DNA from: Aphrocallistes beatrix
Lineage: Eukaryota > Porifera > Hexactinellida > Sceptrulophora > Aphrocallistidae
NCBI GenBank assembly: GCA_963281255.1
Contig: OY725492.1
Location: 62,001-126,000, forward strand
Length of the DNA: 64,000 bases
Reading direction: 5' to 3'
How positions within the stretch are numbered: the first letter of the stretch is position 1; each line of letters opens with the position of its first letter. The notes under the pieces were generated by a model. The model was not told the origin of the DNA. It was given only the letters and a program-made list of their open reading frames with translations, and searched no databases. Below, piece by piece: positions 17,655 to 26,075 of this stretch. The translations under genes and the position numbers were made by a program.

Positions 17655-18185
17655 CTAAAACATGGTGTTATAAGGTGGTGGGTTATGGGTGTCATTGGTG
17701 TACTGCTTGCTCTCCTCTATGCTCTCTCCTGCCTTGGACGGAAGGCCGGGGTAGAGGACAGCTGGCTGTGACTCGAATTGGGCGGGGAAATCGGATTTGT
17801 TGGCTTGTTTCGCGGCTAGGACCACCTGTGCCTGAGAGTCTAAGCGGGCGGAGGATACCGGAACCCGGGACTCGAGAGCAGCCACCCATTCCTCAAGTTC
17901 GTCTGAGCTCTCTGTCTGGAAAATGTGACACTCGAACTCTTTGATCTTAATTTCAAACCCATTCGCGACATCTGACAACTTCCGCACTGATCTAATCTCG
18001 TTCCTGACAACGCTCTCTAGCGGCTGGAATGTGTGCTGAGTCTCAAATATGAGAAGATAGTTCTTATTCAGTTTGAGGTATCTCTGTTTCCACGAAGAGC
18101 CAAGGAGACTTTTCTTGAACTGTTTAACAGGCCCATTCTTGTGCTGTACTTCCGATATCGGGCTGTCCCTGTGTCTAGACGCCAT
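17655..18185 (-). CDS. PH-domain adaptor with C-terminal PPxY motif, 176 aa
   Basis: A pleckstrin-homology domain spans about residues 14-107: K-N-G-P-V-K-Q-F-K-K opening, W-K-Q-R-Y-L-K-L-N strand, and the final helix E-L-E-E-W-V-A-A-L-E with its invariant Trp. PH domains bind phosphoinositides or proteins at membranes. The C-terminal 65 residues are disordered and end with P-P-P-Y (169-172), a binding site for WW domains such as those of NEDD4-type ligases. The gene is a single exon, converging on the Frizzled-like gene 199 nt away. Orthology is not clear. Confidence 0.8.
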   Translation of the reverse strand: MASRHRDSPISEVQHKNGPVKQFKKSLLGSSWKQRYLKLNKNYLLIFETQHTFQPLESVVRNEIRSVRKLSDVANGFEIKIKEFECHIFQTESSDELEEWVAALESRVPVSSARLDSQAQVVLAAKQANKSDFPAQFESQPAVLYPGLPSKAGESIEESKQYTNDTHNPPPYNTMF

Positions 18186-18336
18186 CTAACACAGTAAGAA
18201 AACACATATATGTACGTAACATATGCCCTTATAAGGAAGTTATCTTATGGCATTGCATGTAATTCACTATTATTATAAGAATTGTATTCTAGCTCATATG
18301 TAAACACTGCTGCTGAATTACTAAATAAACACGCGC

Positions 18337-19743
18337 CTATGCTTTGAACACCATCTCATCACGGACTACCGTCTCGCCCCTCAGGTCCGACTCCTTCTGT
18401 ACCAGTCCCGACTTCGCTACGATGCAATCCCTCAGAATACTGTCCGACTCCACTCTAGAATTCCCGCACAAGACGGAGTTCAGAATCTGACAGTTGTCCT
18501 CTATCACAACTTTCTCCATTATAATCGAGTTGGAGACCTTCACGTTCTTTCCTAGCAGCGTCAGAGGCCCAATGATGGATTTCTTGATGGAACAACCTTC
18601 TGCGATGGACGAGTTCTCTCCGACCCACGTGTCGCTGCCTACCACCCGCTCGATCGGGCCTGAGATGTCCACAGAGCCGTGCACGAGCACGCTCTCCTCG
18701 ATCGGCCAGAGGTTGCGTCTGGTGAAGTCACGCTGCATCAGCTTATTCCCCTCGATGTAGTCCTGCACTGTGGAGACACGCCGTGCTATCTGCGGACCAG
18801 ACAGCACCATCTTATAACAGGCGTACAGATAGTATATCGTCTTACAGGCACCTCCCTCTATGATCCTCTCCAACCGTTGAGACCTGTTACTCTCTGACAG
18901 CTGCAGCGCCAACAGGTCCAGGTCATCTATCGTGTTAAAACCGGTGTTGAGGTCATTGGCCAGAGAATCGAATGAAGTATCCACCTCTTTATACTCCGTC
19001 AACTGACGGCGCAAGAGCAGAGGAATCAACTCTTCCTTGATGGAGGAAATCTTCTTGCATTCAGGTTCGTTGAGGATGTCAAGCACAGCTCGCTTCATCA
19101 AGTAAACGTGTGTATCCCTCAGGTCCGTGTGTACCTCCAGGCTAGGGAACTTGAGAAGGAGGGACCGAGTGAGAGAGAGTTTTTCATCGACTTCAGTCTC
19201 ATTCTGCAGCAATAGCACACGCTCCGAGTCTTCTGCCATGGCAACGATGTCACTGCCTGCCTTGTAGCTCTTCGCTGCACCGCCGGAAGCGTCCGGCGAG
19301 GAAGGGTTGGTCTGAGGCGCGAGGAGGACGGTGAGGGTCGAGTTATAACAGCGGTGGATGTCTGCGAATTTCTGCAGGTGTATATCAATGAGGATGTCAC
19401 AGGGTAGGATGAGTAGGTCACTCTTTATCTGAGGCTGAATGTAGCGAAGCGCATCCGCTGTCCCCATCTCTTTGTGCTTCTCAGTCGGTAAGCAGACGTA
19501 GTCCAGCTTTATAGGAAGGTTGTATATGGTGATGAAGCTCTGAACTGAGCTCCTGATTCGGTCGAAATAAGTGGGCTGTGATATGACGATAGCTTCTTCG
19601 AACCCGTGTCTGTTCAGGAATGCGATCACATACCAGATCAGAGGTCTGTTGGCGATCGGGAGGAGAGCTTTGGGAACTTGTTCTGCCAGGGGGTACATTT
19701 TGGACCCTTGTCCCCCACTCAGGATGACAGGGTGGAACTCCAT
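18337..19743 (-). CDS. EIF2B3: Translation initiation factor eIF2B subunit gamma, 468 aa
   Basis: eIF2B-gamma forms, with epsilon, the catalytic subcomplex that exchanges GDP for GTP on eIF2. The N-terminal nucleotidyltransferase-like domain begins M-E-F-H-P-V-I-L-S-G-G and contains P-K-A-L-L-P-I-A-N-R-P-L-I-W-Y and M-G-T-A-D-A-L-R-Y, as in animal EIF2B3. The C-terminal part (about 345-450) is a left-handed beta-helix of hexapeptide repeats (V-G-S-D-T-W-V-G, I-I-G-P-L-T, S-V-L-C-G-N). The length is close to human (452). The loop reads G-G-Q-G-S-K, nearer an active pyrophosphorylase loop than the human one, but a catalytic role is not implied. The gene is a single exon. Confidence 0.92.
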   Translation of the reverse strand: MEFHPVILSGGQGSKMYPLAEQVPKALLPIANRPLIWYVIAFLNRHGFEEAIVISQPTYFDRIRSSVQSFITIYNLPIKLDYVCLPTEKHKEMGTADALRYIQPQIKSDLLILPCDILIDIHLQKFADIHRCYNSTLTVLLAPQTNPSSPDASGGAAKSYKAGSDIVAMAEDSERVLLLQNETEVDEKLSLTRSLLLKFPSLEVHTDLRDTHVYLMKRAVLDILNEPECKKISSIKEELIPLLLRRQLTEYKEVDTSFDSLANDLNTGFNTIDDLDLLALQLSESNRSQRLERIIEGGACKTIYYLYACYKMVLSGPQIARRVSTVQDYIEGNKLMQRDFTRRNLWPIEESVLVHGSVDISGPIERVVGSDTWVGENSSIAEGCSIKKSIIGPLTLLGKNVKVSNSIIMEKVVIEDNCQILNSVLCGNSRVESDSILRDCIVAKSGLVQKESDLRGETVVRDEMVFKA

Positions 19744-20166
19744 ACAGCTGAACTAGCAGATTCATTGTTACACAGAGTGGACTATGGATTAGTTTAATTA
19801 GAAAGAGGCAACAACTTCGAAATAGTTTGGATGGAAAAGTTTATTATTAATTAAAGATCTTTTCTCCAAGAATAAGGTTTGTAGTAGATTAGAACCATAT
19901 TTTCAGGCCTTTTAACGGTTTGTGACAAGGAGACAACTTTTTATTAACCAATCTTAGAGTTTATAACATCATCCATGGTACAAAACAGTAAGTAGCGTAC
20001 GACGAGACGACTTGAGTAATCATATATATCAGTAGTCAATTAGCAGAGTGCTAGTGCTAGAGGGTACAATTTCAACGAGTGGGGTAGAATAATTATCAGG
20101 GAGGAGGAAGATACGTTATATAGAAAAATACCACAAACAGGTCTTGTGTAGGATAGAGAGGAGCTG
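19744..20166. other. Intergenic, 423 bp, no feature seen
   Basis: This separates the eIF2B-gamma start and the stop of the ankyrin gene, both on the minus strand. It is AT-rich near 19790-19870. It probably holds the eIF2B-gamma promoter and the ankyrin gene's 3' UTR. I see no credible reading frame or repeat. Confidence 0.5.
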
Positions 20167-22416
20167 TTAGTGGTTGTAGAAGTTAGAGAGATGCCCCATA
20201 CTCGCCTCATTCCGACTCATGCGGATTATCGGACGCTGTGTGGGTAGCGACTCTTTGGTAGGCTTCCACGCCTTGTAGCGAGGGACAGTGCTGGCCCGAG
20301 CTGGGAATACGGGGGCGGGGGGGGACTGGGGGATGATGTTGGGTACAGACCGCTTGGACTGCGGGGTGTTCGGGAGGGTAATGTTCTGGTTGTACGGGGA
20401 AGGTGTCTGCATGTTGTAGGGAGAGGGAGGCGGTCTCCCAGGGGACGGGTCGTAACGTAGAGAGCTGTGAGAGGGGGTTAGAGGGGGCCGTAACTTGCGG
20501 ATGTTCAAACTAGATTGCGACTTGGATATGTTACCAGGACTGATGAAACCGGAGTCATTCCAGACATCGGACATGGGTCGAAGGCTGTGTCGCTTTTGGA
20601 TGGGCAGACCTAGCATGGAGCTAGCGGTCTCTATTTCCTCAGGGGAGAGGGGAGGGGCACTGGAGGCCTCGCTTATGACAATCGACTCTGCATCGGACTC
20701 CGCAGGGGGCGTGGGGGCGTGCGGCCGAGCGGGCAGCGACAGAGCTGAGAACTGGTCCGTCAGGTCCAGGTTCAGATCAAAGGAGAGCGTCCGCTTCATC
20801 CCGGTGCCGGTGTCCACCTGTCTGTAGGAGGGAGAGGGGGGCGTGGGTGTGGAGGAGATCCTGTGAGGAGGCGCGGGAGAGGAGGGGCGCTTCTGCATCG
20901 GACGGATGCGACCTTTCGCGCTGACAGGCCGCGACTTGGCAGCGAAGGCGTTCTGGTCAGCTGAAGGGGGCGGCGTGGGGAAGTCAGGCGGGGGAATGGA
21001 GCGGGAAACAGGGCGCGAGTTCCCTGTGTTGGCCTTGAGGTGGTGGCGCATAGGGGTGCGTGGCATCTTAGGGGAGGCAGGGGGTTTAGGGGAGCGAGGG
21101 GGCGTAGGGGTCAAAGAGTTCTGCAGATGGTTGGGGATACCCGTCGGTTTCTCGGAGGCACTCCTAGGCGTTCCAGTGCGTCTCGGCTGTCCAATATGCG
21201 TCTCCAGCACCAGCTGGCAGTAGTGCAGCTGGAGTCTGGTGACTGCTTCTAGTGGGGAGATGTTCTCAGGGGTGTGGGACCGGAAGTCGCAATCGTTGGA
21301 GAGCAACGAATCTAGGACATCTCCGTTGCCATGGTAACACGCTATATGCAGGGCGGAGAAGCCGTGTGGCGTGGGTGAGTCGATTTGGTCCCGAGGCAGC
21401 ACGTCCAGTATGGTGTCGCAGGCTTTCTGGGAGCCCGTGAGGGCAGTGTAGTGCAGGGGGGACCAGCCTAGCTTGTCAGGGGAGTAGGAGTTCTCCGGAA
21501 CGATTAGAGATTCTAGACACGTGGTACCGTATGGGGATAGAGCGGACCAGTGGAGCAGTGTCCTGCCCTGTGTGTCTGTGGCGTGTGAGTTGAGTGAGGT
21601 GTTAGATTCCGCGAGTTGTAGAGCAGCAAGCGCATCCAAGTTGTCCTTCGCACAGGCCCAGAATAGCGGAGTCATGCCTCGAGCATCCTTCACTGTGACA
21701 TCAGCGCCTTTTTGCTGCAGCAGCAGTTGCAGCACGCGTGAGTTGTCGGATAGCGCGGCTAGATGCAAGGGGGTACGCCGATGTCTGTCCGCCAGGTGGT
21801 AAGCGGCCCCGTGTTTCAAGAGGGAGCTAACTGCGTCTGCGTTGCCTGCGTAGACCGCCCAGTGCAGTGCAGTGCTGCCCTCTCTGTCTCTCAGGTCCAG
21901 CGCGGGGTTGTACTGCAGGAGCATCTCCAGGCAGGTCATGTGGTCGGGTGAGGCGTGTCTGCAGCAGTAGGAGAGGGCGGAGCGGCCCTGGCGGTCCACT
22001 GAGTTGACTGATCCGGGGTCTGTCTTCAGCAACTCTTCCAGACCGTTGAAATCCCCGCTAGCGGCGGTAGCACAGAGAGGAGGCGAAGGGGGCTGTGTCC
22101 GTTTTAGAGAGGAATTGTCTCGCTCCTGCTCCCATTTCAAGTTGAAGTGGTCAAAGTCTAAGTCAGGGTAGGACGTGTTCAACAGTTTCATGAGTCCGCT
22201 AGGGAAGCTGCAACTCTCTGATAAGCTAGACTTGCTTTGAGTTTTGCTGTAGCGAGAGAGCTGGAGAGCTGCGAAAAGTAACGCATCGCGGAGCTTAGAA
22301 GCGATCGGGTTGTAAGGGAGCTTGGAAAGAAATCCTTGTATCGACCTACTTAAATTTTTCACGTCCCTTTTCCAAATACGAGGTCCGAAAGTGTTGCGAT
22401 CTTCGTCCAATCCCAT
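20167..22416 (-). CDS. Ankyrin-repeat protein with proline-rich tail, ANKRD55/inversin-like, 749 aa
   Basis: After a 110-residue N-terminal region there are about eight ankyrin repeats (about 113-410), with typical G-x-T-A-L-H-W-A and T-P-L-H-x-A-A helices. From about 415 to the end the protein is disordered and rich in Pro, Ser, Arg and Thr, with many P-x-x-P stretches (S-P-K-P-P-A-S-P). The repeat block resembles ANKRD55 and inversin of animals, but the N-terminal extension and the lack of an IQ motif make orthology uncertain. Such proteins act as scaffolds, often at the ciliary base. The gene is a single exon with a GC-rich tail. Confidence 0.75.
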   Translation of the reverse strand: MGLDEDRNTFGPRIWKRDVKNLSRSIQGFLSKLPYNPIASKLRDALLFAALQLSRYSKTQSKSSLSESCSFPSGLMKLLNTSYPDLDFDHFNLKWEQERDNSSLKRTQPPSPPLCATAASGDFNGLEELLKTDPGSVNSVDRQGRSALSYCCRHASPDHMTCLEMLLQYNPALDLRDREGSTALHWAVYAGNADAVSSLLKHGAAYHLADRHRRTPLHLAALSDNSRVLQLLLQQKGADVTVKDARGMTPLFWACAKDNLDALAALQLAESNTSLNSHATDTQGRTLLHWSALSPYGTTCLESLIVPENSYSPDKLGWSPLHYTALTGSQKACDTILDVLPRDQIDSPTPHGFSALHIACYHGNGDVLDSLLSNDCDFRSHTPENISPLEAVTRLQLHYCQLVLETHIGQPRRTGTPRSASEKPTGIPNHLQNSLTPTPPRSPKPPASPKMPRTPMRHHLKANTGNSRPVSRSIPPPDFPTPPPSADQNAFAAKSRPVSAKGRIRPMQKRPSSPAPPHRISSTPTPPSPSYRQVDTGTGMKRTLSFDLNLDLTDQFSALSLPARPHAPTPPAESDAESIVISEASSAPPLSPEEIETASSMLGLPIQKRHSLRPMSDVWNDSGFISPGNISKSQSSLNIRKLRPPLTPSHSSLRYDPSPGRPPPSPYNMQTPSPYNQNITLPNTPQSKRSVPNIIPQSPPAPVFPARASTVPRYKAWKPTKESLPTQRPIIRMSRNEASMGHLSNFYNH

Positions 22417-22465
22417 TTCAAAGCTACACCATTCAATCTAGCATTGATAATGATGGACAGTATTT

Positions 22466-22633
22466 ATGGAGTTAGAAAGAAAACATCAACCAAACTGGAT
22501 TGAAATATTTGATGACTTTCCGCAGGGCAAAATTAATGATGCAATGTCTATGTTGACGCGTGATTATTTAGCGAAAAGACGAGTTGATAAATATAATCGA
22601 ATGATAGTGCTGGAATGGGATCAAAATCGTTAG
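22466..22633 (+). CDS. Possible short protein of 55 aa
   Basis: An ATG at 22466 opens a 56-codon frame ending in TAG at 22631-22633. The product is charged, with W-I-E-I-F-D-D-F near residue 11-18 and a basic helix-like R-D-Y-L-A-K-R-R-V-D-K-Y ending E-W-D-Q-N-R. The composition looks like a real protein and not random AT-rich DNA. The start lies 50 nt from the divergent start of the ankyrin gene. I do not recognise the family; it could also be one exon of a longer gene. Confidence 0.45.
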   Translation: MELERKHQPNWIEIFDDFPQGKINDAMSMLTRDYLAKRRVDKYNRMIVLEWDQNR

Positions 22634-22771
22634 TAGTGCCACTGATATAATTGTTAAAATAACACTGTTATAATTGTTAGAATAGTTCCAATTGCTTTTG
22701 ATATTTATGGAGTAAATACTACAAATTCGATTATTTCATAGAATTATAACACCACTGATCTACATATGCAA

Positions 22772-23266
22772 TCACAAGATCTCTTTGGAAGTGATAACCT
22801 TGGCGAGCTTGACGTAATCAACTCTCCCTTGCGTGTCCATGTCAACCTCGTCCAGTAGCTCGTCGACCTCTTCCTCTGTCAGTTTATCCCCGAGGCTAGT
22901 CAAGATGTGACGTAGCTCTACGGCCAGTAAGGTACCTTCTCCTTCCCTGTCGAATGCTTGGAAGGCCTCCCGTGTCTCTCTCTCGTCATCGACGTCACGG
23001 ACTAGAGACTCAACTATGGTAGAGAAGTAAGTGAAGGTAACCACAGGAAGGGTGGAAGACTTATTTCTGTCAGGTTTGAAGGGCTTAATATTGCTTTCAA
23101 GATCCTCCATAACATCTTTCATCTCATCGTCTTCCAGATGCAGTCCGATAGTACGTAACGCAACTGGCACCTCCTTCAACATAATGGTATTATTATCGTC
23201 ATGGTCGAACAGAGAGAACACTTCTTGTATCGTAGTTTTCTGCTCGGCGGACAATTTACTAGCCAT
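22772..23266 (-). CDS. EF-hand protein, calmodulin/DRC8-like, 164 aa
   Basis: The protein has a four-EF-hand architecture. The first loop (D-H-D-D-N-N-T-I) is partly degenerate, the second is lost, the third is D-R-E-G-E-G-T-L and the fourth D-M-D-T-Q-G-R-V. The C-terminal helix pattern (T-E-E-E-V-D-E-L-L-D-E-V) is calmodulin-like, and an insertion lies between hands two and three. Several loops lack the position-12 acid, so calcium binding is probably weak. It may be a calmodulin-like light chain or the axonemal subunit DRC8/EFCAB2; sequence alone does not settle this. Confidence 0.75.
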   Translation of the reverse strand: MASKLSAEQKTTIQEVFSLFDHDDNNTIMLKEVPVALRTIGLHLEDDEMKDVMEDLESNIKPFKPDRNKSSTLPVVTFTYFSTIVESLVRDVDDERETREAFQAFDREGEGTLLAVELRHILTSLGDKLTEEEVDELLDEVDMDTQGRVDYVKLAKVITSKEIL

Positions 23267-23502
23267 TGCACCGTTCCAATTATTATTTTTTATTTCAATT
23301 ATACGGGATTGGTCATTATTATATGCGAGTTAATGCATATCGCAGCGTCACACGTAAAGACGGGTTTCATTTGTGAAATGAACAAAAAAGGTCAGAACTT
23401 TGCAAGTACTATGAAATCATTTTAATTAACAGAAACCAGATAATAATAAACATTATAAGAACATGATTAGAAAATGTCAAAGTCCATAAAACACTGCTAA
23501 AA

Positions 23503-25932
23503 TCAATACGCTAAAAGGAAAGATATCAACTTTTCCAAAGCATTCCTCTCCTCAGGAGCTACAATATAACCCATTCTTAAAAGGAGTCGTAAATCGCTTG
23601 AATCCACCCGCAACAAACAAACTAACTCTGAAAAGAAGTCATGAACACGGTCTCTATCGTCCAAACTGTTTCCAACTTCTAGCCAGCCTTTCAAGTGTTT
23701 CACAGCGCACTCCGCTTTCATTCGCAAATCTTCGAGTGTGTTCTCTAGGTAGACCAGTCCAATTTCAGAGCTCACGTCTCTACCTTCATTTCCCTCATCC
23801 TCGCCCAATGGCTGGCATATGCTACTAACCATATCCAGCATCGAATGAATGAGTTTAGATTGCTTCTGTGGGATCGCCTTTGCTAGCACATTCTCCTTTA
23901 AGTCATCTATCACTGTATCATCATGGATAACCTCCACTGTGTATGTGTTAAAATCCGCGATTATCAGTGTGGGGGGCGGGAGAGAGGATGACAGACAACC
24001 TAGCTCGTATAGGTTATCCTCAAGCGAGAATAACTCGTCCTGTGAGCTCCCTTCAAGATGTGAGTACAATTGCTTCAATTCAGCTATACACTGCACAACT
24101 GCTTTGTGCTTATTGCTGCGTGTGTAGGTTAAGATGGAGCTGTTGTTGACTGCCGGTTGGTCGTCTTCTAACATATCCGTGTATGAGGTGTCACTACCAA
24201 AGGGTATCTGCTTGTAATTCTCATAAGTTGCATCTTCTACTTCTTCTGAAGGGTTATACGTGTAGAATTGTATGCTAGAATTGAGTGCAGACTTGGGTAT
24301 GCTAGTGTCTGTGCTATCCAGGGACATCGAGATAATGAGAAAGTCTTCATTGGAAGGAGTCATGTCTCGAGTTGGGGTCTCACTTTTGTTAGGGTAAATC
24401 ACGTCTAATTGGTAACGGAAAAAGTAGCTTAGAAGTTTGATAATCTGAGAGAGGAGCTGCTCACTGACCTGCCTCTCTTGGTCTAAGAGGATGATCTTGC
24501 AGAGGAATGGGCTAGCAGGGGAATAACCGTAGCGGGATGCTATCACCTCTAAGTGCGAGGAGAGTTTCTGGAATTTGTCAGTATTTCGCGTTTCCTGGAG
24601 TAAGGAGACCAACCAGGAGTGATGATAGGTAAAAAAAGCTGTGAGAAAACGCGAGAGGAAGTTATCTGCAAGTGGGTTACAGTTTAGTTGTGTGTGTAAC
24701 TTGGTAATAATTTTTGGAATGTCTTGGATAGAACAGTCATTCAATGTGCATAGTTGAATGGGTACCAGCGCCAGTGCATTATGAGGCACCACGTGTGCTG
24801 ATGTAGAGAGAGTGAACAAACTCGAACTTAGATCACTCAAAAATTCCTCGATCGCATTGGCTATCCTCGGCCTGAATGTTGCAGCAGTAGCAGACTCGAT
24901 AATATCGTAGATATCATCAGTCAGCTGATTCACGTAGTTCTCCAGGATGATGAAGTTTGAATACAGCTCATCAATACGAATGGGGCTAACTTCTTTCTCA
25001 TGGAATGTGAGGACGATAGCTAAACGCCGACTTTTAGTTGCAGATTTAGTTGGCGAGTTATTTATTTCATTGATTATTGGAACTGTGGGGGGAGACGAAC
25101 TGATGACGTAATCAGAACTCCCAGAAACTACCAGTCCTCCGGATGCAAGGTGTAAAGATTCCTGGGAGTTAATATGACTGGCAAACATAGGGTTGGGTTG
25201 TTTGGAGAATTTGCTGTCAAGAGAAGACGATAACGGTTTTGTAAATGAAGAGATGTCTCTCTCCATCTGGGGTCTACTCGATGTGGCAGTTTTGCACCTC
25301 GTGCCTAGACTGGAAGTAAGATTGTGCAACTCGTGATTAGGAATCAAACTGTTAGATAACTTAGAAAGGACTTGTGTAGAAGAGTAACTAGATCTGATTA
25401 AATGTGTCGCATTGTGGCACAACACTTTACTCAGAAGAACGGAGTCATTATGTAGCGTTTGCAATTTCAAACCGGAAGTAGGCGCAACCAGATAGCAATT
25501 TCCGAACACCAGCTCTGACATGATGTCAGGTGTGAAGCTGCGTTGACATTCTGCACACGGCGAGATCAAATCACGGCTATCAAATAAAATTAGAGGGGAT
25601 TTTTGTGCATTCAATCTAGGCTGCTGGATTATCAAAACGCGCATTGCAAGCGGAAGTGAGTTCAGTATGGAGCGAATAGCCGCGATATTTATGGGAGAGT
25701 CGCGACCTTCTTGTTGATTTGCTATTTGTGGAGAGTTCCTAACGTCAGTGTTAGAATTCGTATAATCATAAGATGAGTTTTTCAGGGAGTTGTGATTCGA
25801 ATCACAAGGTATCCTATTAGGATGTATCTGGGTGGAAGGGGGCAGATGGATCAATGGGTCAGGGGATTGAGGCTCATTTGGGGTTGAAGATATGTTAAAA
25901 AACGGTTTCAGTTTGTCTGTGAATGAGAACAT
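23503..25932 (-). CDS. Folliculin-interacting protein (FNIP1/2-like), 809 aa
   Basis: FNIP binds folliculin and acts at the lysosome on RagC/mTORC1 and on AMPK. FNIP-like landmarks are an N-terminal longin-type segment (about 85-165) with M-R-V-L-I-I-Q and P-L-I-L-F-D-S-R, and a middle segment beginning S-R-R-L-A-I-V-L-T-F-H-E-K-E near 305. A later DENN-type region has F-F-T-Y-H-H-S-W-L near 440, corresponding to the family's F-x-x-H-x-x-W region. Long Ser/Asn-rich linkers separate them. It is shorter than human FNIP1 (1166). The gene is a single exon. The assignment rests on a few motifs and overall order. Confidence 0.7.
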   Translation of the reverse strand: MFSFTDKLKPFFNISSTPNEPQSPDPLIHLPPSTQIHPNRIPCDSNHNSLKNSSYDYTNSNTDVRNSPQIANQQEGRDSPINIAAIRSILNSLPLAMRVLIIQQPRLNAQKSPLILFDSRDLISPCAECQRSFTPDIMSELVFGNCYLVAPTSGLKLQTLHNDSVLLSKVLCHNATHLIRSSYSSTQVLSKLSNSLIPNHELHNLTSSLGTRCKTATSSRPQMERDISSFTKPLSSSLDSKFSKQPNPMFASHINSQESLHLASGGLVVSGSSDYVISSSPPTVPIINEINNSPTKSATKSRRLAIVLTFHEKEVSPIRIDELYSNFIILENYVNQLTDDIYDIIESATAATFRPRIANAIEEFLSDLSSSLFTLSTSAHVVPHNALALVPIQLCTLNDCSIQDIPKIITKLHTQLNCNPLADNFLSRFLTAFFTYHHSWLVSLLQETRNTDKFQKLSSHLEVIASRYGYSPASPFLCKIILLDQERQVSEQLLSQIIKLLSYFFRYQLDVIYPNKSETPTRDMTPSNEDFLIISMSLDSTDTSIPKSALNSSIQFYTYNPSEEVEDATYENYKQIPFGSDTSYTDMLEDDQPAVNNSSILTYTRSNKHKAVVQCIAELKQLYSHLEGSSQDELFSLEDNLYELGCLSSSLPPPTLIIADFNTYTVEVIHDDTVIDDLKENVLAKAIPQKQSKLIHSMLDMVSSICQPLGEDEGNEGRDVSSEIGLVYLENTLEDLRMKAECAVKHLKGWLEVGNSLDDRDRVHDFFSELVCLLRVDSSDLRLLLRMGYIVAPEERNALEKLISFLLAY

Positions 25933-26075
25933 TACTGTTTAATTTTTTTATAAGCACAAGATTCTAGCAAAAATACAAAACAAGCACAATAATAAAAATA
26001 GTTCAAATAGACTATTCAAATCTCCTTTTAAACAAAAAAAAGAAGGAGAGGGGAGAAGAGGGGAAGTAAGGGGTG

